Below are positions 25,702 to 33,950 of a DNA stretch of 64,000 bases, piece by piece. The stretch lies in contig JAGBIY010000051.1 of the NCBI GenBank assembly GCA_017934745.1, forward strand, positions 95,257 through 159,256. The letters are read 5' to 3'. The notes beneath the pieces were generated by a model that was not told where the DNA came from, made no database searches, and was given only the letters and a program-made list of their open reading frames with translations. Origin of the DNA: Treponema sp. (GTDB taxonomy: Bacteria; Spirochaetota; Spirochaetia; Treponematales; Treponemataceae). The position numbers were made by a program, and so were the translations under genes. Every line of letters starts with the position of its first letter. Position 1 is the first letter of the stretch.

Positions 25702-26487
25702 ATGGATTCTATCGCGTTGGGGCTTTCGATTCCGTTCTTGGGGACGACGCTCGGCTCGGCCTGCGTTTTTTTGATGAAGAAGAGGATGAACGACTCCGTA
25801 CAGCGTTTGCTTTTGGGCTTCGCCGCGGGCGTGATGGTGGCGGCCAGCGTGTGGTCGCTTCTCCTTCCCGCGGCCGAGATGAACAAGGACATGGGAAAGA
25901 TGGCTGTCGTCCCGATTCTCGTGGGATTCTTCCTCGGAATCGGCTTTCTGTTCCTGCTCGACAAAATCACGCCGCACCTGCACGCAATGGCGAACAAACC
26001 GGAGGGGCCTGAGTCGTCCGTGAAGAAGACCAGCAGGACGATGATGCTTTTCCTGGCAATCACGCTTCACAACATCCCGGAAGGCATGGCCGTCGGTGTC
26101 GTTTTCGCAAGCTCCATGAGCGGAGGAAACGCAATCTCCCTCGCGGACGCGATCGCGCTTTCGGTCGGAATCGCCATACAGAATTTTCCTGAAGGAGCCG
26201 TCGTCTCCATGCCGCTGAAAAGCGAAGGCAACGGAAAACTGAAGTCGTTCATCTACGGGACACTCTCCGGAGCCGTGGAGCCTGTCGCGGCGGCAATCAC
26301 AATCCTGCTCACGTCGCTGGTTCTTCCGTTTCTCCCCTACCTTCTTTCTTTCGCGGCCGGAGCCATGCTCTACGTCGTAATCGAGGAGCTTGTCCCGGAA
26401 GCGACGAGGGACGAGAAGAACGACATCTGCACAATCGGCTTCTCGGTGGGCTTCGCGCTCATGCTCGCGATGGATTCGGTGTTCTAG
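25702..26487 (+). CDS. ZIP family metal transporter (ZupT/GufA-like)
   Basis: The 261-residue polytopic protein has eight predicted helices, and the signature helices carry HNIPEGMAVGVVFA and IQNFPEGAVVSMPL, which hold the metal-site His, Asn and Glu residues. A histidine-poor cytoplasmic loop lies between helices 3 and 4. ZIP proteins import zinc, iron or manganese. I start at ATG 25702 (MDSIALGL) with AGGAGGT 4 bp upstream; the frame is open further 5' but those residues are not hydrophobic and overlap the divergent promoter region. It is convergent with truA with a 10-bp gap. Confidence 0.9.
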   Translation: MDSIALGLSIPFLGTTLGSACVFLMKKRMNDSVQRLLLGFAAGVMVAASVWSLLLPAAEMNKDMGKMAVVPILVGFFLGIGFLFLLDKITPHLHAMANKPEGPESSVKKTSRTMMLFLAITLHNIPEGMAVGVVFASSMSGGNAISLADAIALSVGIAIQNFPEGAVVSMPLKSEGNGKLKSFIYGTLSGAVEPVAAAITILLTSLVLPFLPYLLSFAAGAMLYVVIEELVPEATRDEKNDICTIGFSVGFALMLAMDSVF

Positions 26488-26497
26488 GAGAGAAGCG

Positions 26498-27283
26498 TCA
26501 GACGTGCCGCCTGATTCCGTCGAAGCTCACGTTCCAAAGGAAAAGGCCGTTCGGAGGGGCTGTGGGGCCCGCCCTTTTCCTGTCGCGGCTCTCAAGCGCG
26601 CTCCTGAAAAACGAAGCGTCCTTCCCCGTCTTCTCAAAGAAAACCAGGCTTCCTGTAAGGCTCCGCACCATTTTCCAGAGGAACGCGTTCGCGCTTATTT
26701 CGAAGACAATCCTCTCTCCGTTCGTGGAATCGGGATAGAAGACTGCGTTGTTGATGTACCTGTTCGTGGAAAGGCTCTGGTCGCCCGCGGCGGCGAACGT
26801 GGCGCAGTCAATCTCGCCCCTCAGGCACGAAGCCATCTCGTTGAGCACGCGGAGGTCGGGATAGCGGTGGAGCGGCCAGACATAGCGCATCTCGCTCGCG
26901 AGGGGGCTTTGCCCGCAGTGCAGAAAATAGCGGTAGGTCCTGCTCGTCGCCGAAAAGCGCGCGTTGAACGTCTCCGGCACTTCCCTTGAAGAGTTGATTC
27001 GTATGTCGTGAGGCAGGAACGAATTCAACGCCTGGACATAACGCTCAGGAGGAATCGAGTCTATCGGAGAGAAGAAGTTGGCGGCCTGTCCGGCTGCGTG
27101 GACCCCGGAATCCGTGCGGCCGCTTCCGTACAGGTTGACCTTCCGCTTCAAAAGCTTTGCCAGAGCGGCTTCCAATTCGCCCTGCACGGTGCGGACGGCT
27201 TTTCCCTTGTCGGCGAAATCCTGCCTCTGCCAGCCGCAGAAGTCCGTTCCGTCGTAGGAGATGTTCAGCAGTATGTTCTTCAA
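26498..27283 (-). CDS. truA: tRNA pseudouridine(38-40) synthase
   Basis: TruA modifies positions 38-40 in the anticodon arm. The 261 residues carry the catalytic GSGRTDSGVHAAGQAANF motif near residue 55 and the late FLWKMVRSLTGSLVF motif. The start is a TTG (27281-27283) preceded by an AGGGGA site; there is no ATG alternative near it. It is the last gene of the minus-strand operon that begins at dxs, 18 bp after the DUF2225 gene. Confidence 0.93.
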   Translation of the reverse strand: MKNILLNISYDGTDFCGWQRQDFADKGKAVRTVQGELEAALAKLLKRKVNLYGSGRTDSGVHAAGQAANFFSPIDSIPPERYVQALNSFLPHDIRINSSREVPETFNARFSATSRTYRYFLHCGQSPLASEMRYVWPLHRYPDLRVLNEMASCLRGEIDCATFAAAGDQSLSTNRYINNAVFYPDSTNGERIVFEISANAFLWKMVRSLTGSLVFFEKTGKDASFFRSALESRDRKRAGPTAPPNGLFLWNVSFDGIRRHV

Positions 27284-27301
27284 TTCAAAAAATCCCCTGC
27301 A

Positions 27302-28207
27302 CTACTCTTCGTCATCCGGGATGTCGGCCTCGATGGAGTTGGCTTCCTTCAGCTCGTTGTTGAGTCTGTCGTAGAGTTCCCTCGCGTGCTCCAGAAGCGG
27401 CCCCGGCTTCTCCTTGTTGGACTTTCCGATTCCGAAGATGCGCGCGATTGAGCGTTTGTTCTCTCCGAATTTCTTGAAGCGCAGGTTCATGTCCTTCGTC
27501 TGCCCGTACTTGTACTCAAGGATGGCGTTCATGTAGATGATTCCGTTGTAGCCGTAGTTGAAGTCGGTGTCGGGTCCGTATGACGGGAGGTTTCCGACAG
27601 GCTCCGTCCCCATCTGCTCGTTTATGAGGGTCTGTCCGTAGAAGAAGAGCGACTTCTTGTAGAACATCTTTGAGATGTAGTCGTAGTTGTGCCCCGGAAC
27701 CTTCTTGTTCAACTCGTCGCAGAGCCAGGCGAGACGCACGGAGAGCATGGCGCGCTTGAAGGTCGGGGAATACGCGAGGTCGATTTTCTCGTAGGAGAGG
27801 AGCGCGAGATAGTACATGGCGGCTCCGTCCAAGAGCGTCCTGTCGCGCCTCAGGTCGTAGTTCGGGAAGATGGCCTTCACAGCGTTCTGCCTGTTCAAGT
27901 CGTCGTCGCGGAGGGCGTTCAGGCTGGCCTTGTCGTCCTTTATCGCCATGAAATCCGACCAGAGGAGAGCCAAATGGCAGCGGGGGCACGCGCCCACGGA
28001 ATAGATGAGCGGAAAGACCTCGCCGAATTTCGCGGTCGGAACGTACAGGCGGTGAAGCTCGTCGGTCAACTCGCCCGCGTTCACGCGTCCCTTGAAAAGC
28101 TCCTCCTTTTCGAATTCCCTGTTGCAGACAGGACAGAGGCACTTGTCCTTCGACCTGAAAGAGATTTTTCCAGGCTTCTTAACTTCTGGCTCTTTTTTTC
28201 TTAGCAT
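27302..28207 (-). CDS. DUF2225 family protein with zinc-ribbon-like cysteines
   Basis: The 301-residue soluble protein has the DUF2225 layout: an early CPVCNREFEKEEL, then a second cysteine pair in ACPRCHLALLWSDF about 60 residues later, which together could bind zinc. Helical repeats follow to the end. The family is common in spirochaetes and clostridia and has no established function. It sits between acpS and truA in the dxs operon. Confidence 0.75.
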   Translation of the reverse strand: MLRKKEPEVKKPGKISFRSKDKCLCPVCNREFEKEELFKGRVNAGELTDELHRLYVPTAKFGEVFPLIYSVGACPRCHLALLWSDFMAIKDDKASLNALRDDDLNRQNAVKAIFPNYDLRRDRTLLDGAAMYYLALLSYEKIDLAYSPTFKRAMLSVRLAWLCDELNKKVPGHNYDYISKMFYKKSLFFYGQTLINEQMGTEPVGNLPSYGPDTDFNYGYNGIIYMNAILEYKYGQTKDMNLRFKKFGENKRSIARIFGIGKSNKEKPGPLLEHARELYDRLNNELKEANSIEADIPDDEE

Positions 28208-28212
28208 TTTCT

Positions 28213-28623
28213 TCAGTTCTCCTTTTTCCCACCGGTTTCTATTACGACGAAAGCCGTCGCATATTCCTTCTCGTGGCTTATTGAAACGTGGACGAGAAAA
28301 TCATCGCCCGTGATATCTGAAATCCGTTCAAGTGTCTTCTTCCCAAAATAAAATTCCGGTTTTCCGCTTGAATCGTTGACTATTCCGAAGTCGGAAAGCT
28401 CAAGCCCCACAAAACCTGTTCCCAGGGCCTTGGAAAAAGCCTCCTTCGCGGCGAACCTGGCGGCGTAGTGCTCGGAAAGGGACTGGATTCTCCTCTCAAG
28501 GGATTTTGAATCGACTTCCACTATTTCCCTCTCGTTGAAGAACCTGCTTATCAAATTCGGGTTCCTCACCCATTTTGAGAAACGGGAAACTTTCGATATG
28601 TCAGTGCCGATTCCGAATACCAT
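28213..28623 (-). CDS. acpS: Holo-[acyl-carrier-protein] synthase
   Basis: AcpS transfers the 4'-phosphopantetheine arm from CoA to acyl carrier protein. The 136-residue enzyme has the metal-binding GIGTDISKVSRF near the N-terminus and ARFAAKEAFSKALGTG in the middle. The end shows the VHVSISHEKEYATAFVVIE motif. The ATG at 28623 has GGAGGGGG directly before it; ten further in-frame codons upstream belong to the preceding gene's end. It overlaps none but follows cdaR by 16 bp. Confidence 0.93.
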   Translation of the reverse strand: MVFGIGTDISKVSRFSKWVRNPNLISRFFNEREIVEVDSKSLERRIQSLSEHYAARFAAKEAFSKALGTGFVGLELSDFGIVNDSSGKPEFYFGKKTLERISDITGDDFLVHVSISHEKEYATAFVVIETGGKKEN

Positions 28624-28639
28624 GCCCCCTCCATCAGAG

Positions 28640-29707
28640 TCAGTCGTCAACATCCCCGGCCGCGGAATTCTCGGCAGGGGATGCCTCGACAGGCGACTCG
28701 TCCACTCTCTTATTTTCGACCTGAACGGCTTTTGTATTGAACGTAACGGAAATATTCTTGTATATTTCTCCGGTCAACTCAAGATTCGAAGGCACGTTTA
28801 TCGTCACGGGAAGGTTGTATTTTCCCGCGGAGCGGACGGACGAGCAATCAACGACGATGAAATCCTTCGGAACAGAGAACGAGTCGACATCGCTCTTGTT
28901 CCCGTGTATGTCGACAGACACGCTTCCGACCATTTTTGAAATCTCCACGGCAGGATTCACGTTCTTGTATGTCACTGGAACCAAATCTATCGTCCTGGTC
29001 GCCTTTATTGGGACGATTTCCACCTCAACGCTCACGGACTCGTCGGAAATCTCGGAGAGGAAGAGGGTGTCCTCAATCCCCACGTCCTCGTTCTTGAAAC
29101 TCGTCCTCGCGTTCGTCACGTTCACGACTTTCGTCTGCACGAAATTCTTCCCTTCGATTATGGACTTCGGCCCCCGCACCATTACCCTCGAAGGCTCGAT
29201 GAGAATCGACTTCAGCTCGTAGCCGCTGGCGGGCTTGCCGGAAATGACAGGCTCCACGTCTATGAATCCCGTTATGATTTGGTCGACCTCGATTTCGACG
29301 TGGCTCGGAGTGCAGCCCGTCTGGAGGAGTATCGAACTTTTCGCGCGGTCGGAAAGGCGCAGGAGCACCGGCAGATTCTGGATTCCGCTAGAGGAGACGT
29401 ATGACAAATCTATGTACGGCGTGAAATCTGAAGAGTCGAACATCTCCGCGTTCTCGCCCTTGAGCGTTATCTGTATGTACTGTGTTGACGGCGGTCCCGA
29501 CTGCAAAAAGCCGTTGGAGTTGTTCTTCTCGATTTGCAGTTCCGCGTTTATCGTCTTCGTCTCGACTTTCTGGCTGTTGTAGACCCAAACAATCAGGCAC
29601 GATATGGCGAAGCAAGTCACCAACGCAGGGAGGTCCACCTTCTTCTCCCTGACGAGCCTCCTGACAAGTTCGTAAAAATCGCTTCTCAATGTCTTAAACG
29701 TTTTCAT
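28640..29707 (-). CDS. cdaR: CdaR-like protein with YbbR repeats (regulator of diadenylate cyclase)
   Basis: The 355-residue protein has one N-terminal membrane helix (about 27-45) followed by an extracytoplasmic array of four YbbR-type beta domains. Repeated FIDVEPVISGKPASGYELKSILIEPSRVMVRGPKSII segments show the YbbR pattern. In Firmicutes, CdaR sits next to CdaA and modulates its c-di-AMP output. Its 14-bp overlap with the end of the cyclase gene on the same strand supports this pairing. The C-terminal tail (about 320-355) is acidic and low-complexity. Confidence 0.87.
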   Translation of the reverse strand: MKTFKTLRSDFYELVRRLVREKKVDLPALVTCFAISCLIVWVYNSQKVETKTINAELQIEKNNSNGFLQSGPPSTQYIQITLKGENAEMFDSSDFTPYIDLSYVSSSGIQNLPVLLRLSDRAKSSILLQTGCTPSHVEIEVDQIITGFIDVEPVISGKPASGYELKSILIEPSRVMVRGPKSIIEGKNFVQTKVVNVTNARTSFKNEDVGIEDTLFLSEISDESVSVEVEIVPIKATRTIDLVPVTYKNVNPAVEISKMVGSVSVDIHGNKSDVDSFSVPKDFIVVDCSSVRSAGKYNLPVTINVPSNLELTGEIYKNISVTFNTKAVQVENKRVDESPVEASPAENSAAGDVDD

Positions 29708-30500
29708 CGCTGGCCCCTTTGTTTCCGTTCTTCGCTTTGTCGCTGTTCAAGAGCTTGTCCAAAGTCGGGATTACCTGGTCGACGGACAAGTCGTAGTCGA
29801 ATTTGGAGTCGTATGCGAGGCTTATGGCTCCTGTCTCCTCTGACACGATGAGGACGACGGCGTCGGTCTGCTCGCTCGTTCCGATGGCGGCGCGGTGCCT
29901 CGTTCCGAACGTCTTCTTGAGGTCGTTTCGCGACGTGAGAGGAAGAAAGCATCCAGCGGCGATTATCTTGTCCTCGCGGATTATGCAGGCCGCGTCGTGC
30001 AGGGCTGTCTCGAACGAGAAAATCGTCAGGAGAAGGGCGGACGAGATGTCGGCGTTCAGCTTGGTTCCCGTCTCGATAAGGTGGTCGAGGTTCGTACCCC
30101 TCTCGAAGACGACGAGCATTCCCTTCTTGCGCTTTGAAAGCTCCTCGGCCGCCTTCACTATGTCGTAGGCGTAGGTGTGGCGGGTGTCCTTCTGGAGGAA
30201 GCTCAGGTTCATCTGCCCTATCTTCTGTATGAATTTCTTGATTTCGTCCTGGAATATGAGGACTATGCTGATGGCCAACGCAGGCGTCAGTTTTCCGAGA
30301 ATGAACATCATGACCTCAAGCCGAAGCACGAAGACGACGATGTAGACGGCGATTATGACAAGCGCGGCGCGGATAATCTGCAGTGTGTTCGTCTTGACGA
30401 GAATCTGGTAAATCGCGTACAGGATTCCCGTCAGCACGCAGATGTCCAAAAAAGGCTCTATCGCGAAGTAGGCGTTCTTGAACCCCTCAAATGCAGGCAT
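29694..30500 (-). CDS. cdaA: Diadenylate cyclase CdaA (c-di-AMP synthase) with altered DGA motif
   Basis: CdaA makes c-di-AMP from two ATP. The 268-residue protein has three N-terminal helices (to about residue 85), then the DAC domain (about 105-225). The RHR motif is present in GTRHRAAIGTSE (R201-H202-R203). The DGA motif, normally HDGA, reads HDAA (D169-A170-A171). The aspartate is kept and the glycine is replaced. The ATG at 30500 has GGAGG 7 bp upstream; ten further in-frame codons upstream overlap folP. The gene overlaps folP by 14 bp at its start and cdaR by 14 bp at its end. Confidence 0.9.
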   Translation of the reverse strand: MPAFEGFKNAYFAIEPFLDICVLTGILYAIYQILVKTNTLQIIRAALVIIAVYIVVFVLRLEVMMFILGKLTPALAISIVLIFQDEIKKFIQKIGQMNLSFLQKDTRHTYAYDIVKAAEELSKRKKGMLVVFERGTNLDHLIETGTKLNADISSALLLTIFSFETALHDAACIIREDKIIAAGCFLPLTSRNDLKKTFGTRHRAAIGTSEQTDAVVLIVSEETGAISLAYDSKFDYDLSVDQVIPTLDKLLNSDKAKNGNKGASDENV

Positions 30501-31335
30501 CTTCTTTCCTCCCAAACCTGATTTTCTCAAAAACAGACAGAATTTTCAGAGTGTCCACCGTCTCCTTCACGTCGTGCACGCGGACGAACGAAGCTCCGTG
30601 GAGCACCGACAGCAAATCGGCGGCAAGAGTCCCGGCAAGCCTCCCGTCCACATCGCGCCCGGTCACGCTCCCGATGCACGACTTCCTCGAAAGCGCCATG
30701 AGAACGGGATACCTTCCACCGCACAGTTCCCCGGAGCGCGCCATGAGCGTGAAATTTCCGTCAATGTCCTTCCCGAACCCGATTCCGGGATCGACAATTA
30801 TCTTCGAAGGCTCGATACCTTTCGAGACCGCATATTCTGCGCGGGAAGAAAGGTATCCGCCCACCTCGGAGAACACGTCCGAATACGAAGTGTCCTTCTG
30901 CATGTCGGCGGGCGTCCCCCGTTTGTGCATCAACACGACGGGAATCTTTTTCTCGGCGGCGAAAGCGGCGAGATTGTCGTCGTCCTCCAACGCGGATATG
31001 TCGTTCAAAATGTCCGCCCCTGCTTCGTAGGCGGCCTTCATCACCTCGAACTTTCTCGTGTCGACGCTTATCGGAACATCGGATTTCCTCCGAATCGCCT
31101 CGACCACAGGAACGACGCGCCTGATTTCCTCCTCGGCAGAAACGTACTCGCTGCCAGGGCGAGTCGACTCTCCACCGATGTCCAGAATGTCCGCACCCTC
31201 TTCCAAAAGACGGAACGCCCGCTCTTCCCCTCCGCGGCTCCCGTCCCAAAAAGAGTCTCCATTCGCGTTCACGATTCCCATGACGAAAGCCGGAAGGGAA
31301 GTCTCAATCGTCCTGTCAGCCAAGCAAAATTCCAT
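30487..31335 (-). CDS. folP: Dihydropteroate synthase with divergent loop 1
   Basis: DHPS joins p-aminobenzoate to the pterin pyrophosphate in folate synthesis. The 282 residues show DILDIGGESTRPGSEYV, the ISVDTRKFEVMKAAYEAGADILND block and IIVDPGIGFGKDIDGNF, all typical. The N-terminal loop that usually reads NxTPDSFSDGG is here NANGDSFWDGSRGGE, with Thr-Pro replaced by Asn-Gly (residues 25-26). I start at ATG 31335 (MEFCLADRT), with GGAGA 6 bp upstream. It lies 22 bp after dxs. No other folate gene is in the window. Confidence 0.9.
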   Translation of the reverse strand: MEFCLADRTIETSLPAFVMGIVNANGDSFWDGSRGGEERAFRLLEEGADILDIGGESTRPGSEYVSAEEEIRRVVPVVEAIRRKSDVPISVDTRKFEVMKAAYEAGADILNDISALEDDDNLAAFAAEKKIPVVLMHKRGTPADMQKDTSYSDVFSEVGGYLSSRAEYAVSKGIEPSKIIVDPGIGFGKDIDGNFTLMARSGELCGGRYPVLMALSRKSCIGSVTGRDVDGRLAGTLAADLLSVLHGASFVRVHDVKETVDTLKILSVFEKIRFGRKEDACI

Positions 31336-31357
31336 ACAATTCTCCAAACAAAAAAAA

Positions 31358-33301
31358 TCAAAACGAGTCGGCGCCGAGCGCATCAAGAGCGGCTGCGGCG
31401 ATGTCTTTCGGACTCATTCCGCAGTCTTCGAGAATCTGCTCCCTGGTTCCCTGCGCGAGGAACCTGTCCGGGCAAGCGACAATCCGCATCTTTACCGCGA
31501 TTCCCCGCTCGAACAGCGAATTCTCAAGCATCTCCCCGACACCGCCCGAGCGAACGCCGTCCTCCACGAAAACCACAGCATCGTACTTGGAAGAAATCGC
31601 CGCGAACGAATCGAAGTCGAACGGCTTTATGAACCTGAGCGAGAATATGTCGGTCTCGACACCACGCTTCAGCAACATTCTAGCGGATTTCAGGACTTCG
31701 CAGAACATTCCTCCCGTAGAGACGAGAAGAGCCTTCTTGTGTCCTCGCTCCCGCCGCTCGTCACCGCCGGCGAAGTCATCGAACTGGACACTGAGTGAAG
31801 GCTCGAATTCCTCGCATCTCAAAAGCACACCCCTGCCCGGTTCGACATCCGAAGAGAACGAGGCGAAATCGGAAGGAACGGACGATTTTGGGTAGCGAAT
31901 CATGACGGGAGAGGATGCGGAGAATGCGAAATCAAGGCACTTCCGCAAATCGGACTCGGAAGCCGGAGAGAGGAGCGTCAAATTCGGGACGCTCTTGAAA
32001 ACGGCGATGTCGAACACGCCCTGGTGAGTCTCGCCGTCCCCCGGCACAACGCCAGCCCTGTCCAAAACGAAAACGGCGTGGAAATTCGGAATGGCTATGT
32101 CGTGGATTATCTGGTCGACGGAGCGCTGCATGAAAGTCGAATAAATCGCGACGACCGGGACAAGCCCTCCCCTGGAAAGCCCGGAGGCGAAAGTGACGGC
32201 GTGCTCCTCCGCGATGCCCACATCGAAGAACCTGTTCGGGAATTTGCGGCTGAAAGAATCCAAGCCCGTCCCCTTCGACATCGCAGCCGTTATCGCGACG
32301 ATTCTGGAGTCCTTGGAAGCCCTCTCAACAATCTCCTGGGAGAATATGCGGGTGAAGCTCTTCGAATCGAATTTCTCCATGACGCCGTTCGAGATGAGGA
32401 ACGGTCCGACCCCGTGGTAGCTCGCGGGGTCGTTCTCGGCGGGACTGTACCCCCTGCCCTTCTTCGTCCGCACATGAACAACGACCGGCTTCTTCAGCTG
32501 CCGGACTCGGCGGAGGACGATCTCAAGGTTCTTCACGTCGTGTCCGTCCAGAGGCCCCACGTACTCGAATCCCATGTCGGTGAAGAAATTGATGTTGAGG
32601 AAGGCTCCCTTCAATCCCCTTTTGAATTTGTAGATTAATTTTCCGAGATGATGCTCGGAGTAAGGAATCTTGTCGACGAGCGAATCAACAAACCTGCGGA
32701 AACTCTGATACCCCCTCGTCATCGTCATAGTCGAGAGGAAACGCGAAAAAGCTCCGGTGTTGGCGGAAATGGACATCTGGTTGTCGTTCAACACGACTAT
32801 GAGGTTGTTGGAAATCTGACCTGCATGGCAGACGGCTTCGAACGCCATCCCCCCGGTCATGGCCCCGTCGCCAATCACGACGACGACTTTCCTGTCGGTC
32901 TCCCCCTCAAGGTTCCATGCGGTGAGAAGCCCAAGCCCCTGCGATATCGAAGTCGAGGAATGCCCGTTGTCGAAAAAGTCGTGGCAGCTCTCAGCGTTTT
33001 TCGTGAAACCGGATATTCCGCCGTGCTTGCGAATCGTTCCGAAAGCCGAACAGCGTCCGGTCAAGAGCTTGTGAGTGTAGCACTGGTGGCTCACGTCGAA
33101 GACCACAGCGTCGCGGGGGCTGTCGAACACCCTGTGGATGGCCATCGTAAGTTCCACGCAGCCGAGATTGCTCGCAAGGTGCCCCCCGTTCGCGGCAACG
33201 ACCTCGATTATCTTCTTCCTGATTTCCTGAGAAAGCTCGCCAAGTTTCTCTTCGGGAACGGATTTCAAATCCTCTGGTGAATTTATGCTAGAAAGAATCA
33301 A
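31358..33301 (-). CDS. dxs: 1-deoxy-D-xylulose-5-phosphate synthase
   Basis: Dxs condenses pyruvate and glyceraldehyde-3-phosphate, the first step of the MEP isoprenoid pathway, using ThDP. The 647-residue protein shows GGHLASNLGCVELTMAIH near residue 40, HKLLTGR, HGGISGFTK, the ThDP motif GDGAMTGGMAFEA and, in the second half, GIAEEHAVTFASGLSRGG. Key His and Glu residues are present. The start codon is TTG (33299-33301) with AGGGG 7 bp upstream. It is the first gene of the seven-gene minus-strand operon ending with truA. Confidence 0.95.
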   Translation of the reverse strand: MILSSINSPEDLKSVPEEKLGELSQEIRKKIIEVVAANGGHLASNLGCVELTMAIHRVFDSPRDAVVFDVSHQCYTHKLLTGRCSAFGTIRKHGGISGFTKNAESCHDFFDNGHSSTSISQGLGLLTAWNLEGETDRKVVVVIGDGAMTGGMAFEAVCHAGQISNNLIVVLNDNQMSISANTGAFSRFLSTMTMTRGYQSFRRFVDSLVDKIPYSEHHLGKLIYKFKRGLKGAFLNINFFTDMGFEYVGPLDGHDVKNLEIVLRRVRQLKKPVVVHVRTKKGRGYSPAENDPASYHGVGPFLISNGVMEKFDSKSFTRIFSQEIVERASKDSRIVAITAAMSKGTGLDSFSRKFPNRFFDVGIAEEHAVTFASGLSRGGLVPVVAIYSTFMQRSVDQIIHDIAIPNFHAVFVLDRAGVVPGDGETHQGVFDIAVFKSVPNLTLLSPASESDLRKCLDFAFSASSPVMIRYPKSSVPSDFASFSSDVEPGRGVLLRCEEFEPSLSVQFDDFAGGDERRERGHKKALLVSTGGMFCEVLKSARMLLKRGVETDIFSLRFIKPFDFDSFAAISSKYDAVVFVEDGVRSGGVGEMLENSLFERGIAVKMRIVACPDRFLAQGTREQILEDCGMSPKDIAAAALDALGADSF

Positions 33302-33349
33302 CGGAAAGCCCCTTTTTCGACATCAACTACCTATTTTCTTTGGCGATTC

Positions 33350-33386
33350 AAAAAAAAGACCGCGTAGTTTTACAACTTTCGCGGTC
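33350..33386 (-). terminator. Terminator after the mS38-like gene
   Basis: On the minus strand GACCGCG (33380-33386) pairs with CGCGGTC (33358-33364), then a run of T (complement of 33350-33357). It separates this mini-gene from dxs. Confidence 0.85.
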
Positions 33387-33407
33387 TCCTCGACAATTTC
33401 AAAGCAA

Positions 33408-33497
33408 TTACTTGCTCTTATGTCTGTTGCGTCTCAGCATCTTCTTACGCTTATGTGTTGCCATCTTCTGGCGCTTTCTTTTCTTTCCACAAGGCAT
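33408..33497 (-). CDS. AURKAIP1/COX24 (mS38-like) mini-protein, putative ribosomal protein
   Basis: A 29-residue, extremely basic peptide with MPCGKKRKRQKMATHKRKKML at the N-terminus and RNRHKSK at the end. About 60 % of its residues are Lys, Arg or His. This matches the bacterial AURKAIP1/COX24-domain mini-proteins, relatives of the mitochondrial small-subunit protein mS38. It has a good GGAG site 10 bp before the ATG and its own hairpin terminator, so it is an independent, likely highly expressed unit. Binding to 16S rRNA is inferred from the mitochondrial homologue. Confidence 0.8.
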   Translation of the reverse strand: MPCGKKRKRQKMATHKRKKMLRRNRHKSK

Positions 33498-33619
33498 TTG
33501 GAAGGCACTCCTTTCTCTATAAGATTTGTTTGATTATTATTATCAAAAGTCGCCTCTTCGTCAATCTTGCGCCATGCACATAAATCGACAAAGAAAAAAC
33601 TTTCTATAGTAATCCAGAT

Positions 33620-33826
33620 TTATTTGTCCTCGATGGACTCCACCTTCTCGTATTTCACTTCGTTGCAGAAAATCTGTCTGGCGGCGAGAGAAACGCTCTT
33701 TCCATCGTTGTCATCGAGAGCCTTGTCCTTCGTCATCGCAAGTTGATAAGCTCTTTTGCTGGCAGCTGCCGTGGCCTCGTATACATTGTCTGTGAATTTT
33801 ACAAGCTGTTCCAATGGAAAAATCAT
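33620..33826 (-). CDS. rpoZ: RNA polymerase omega subunit
   Basis: The 68-residue protein reads FPLEQLVKFTDNVYEATAAASKRAYQLA, which has the omega pattern 'NxYExxxxAAxRAxQL'. SVSLAARQIFCNEVKYE near the end is also typical (KxVxxAxxEixxgkix in most bacteria). Omega helps RNA polymerase assembly. The AGAGGT site lies 6 bp before the ATG. The spirochaete form is divergent, so the call is good but not certain. It stands alone, divergent from recO. Confidence 0.72.
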   Translation of the reverse strand: MIFPLEQLVKFTDNVYEATAAASKRAYQLAMTKDKALDDNDGKSVSLAARQIFCNEVKYEKVESIEDK

Positions 33827-33950
33827 CGTTTTACCTCTTCAAAATGTCTTTTCAATATAATGGAATATGCTGTCTCTGTCAAATTTGGCTGTAAAAATGA
33901 ACAAAACTTTTGTTGCCCGCTTGGAACAAAAACACTAAATTCTATACCGT

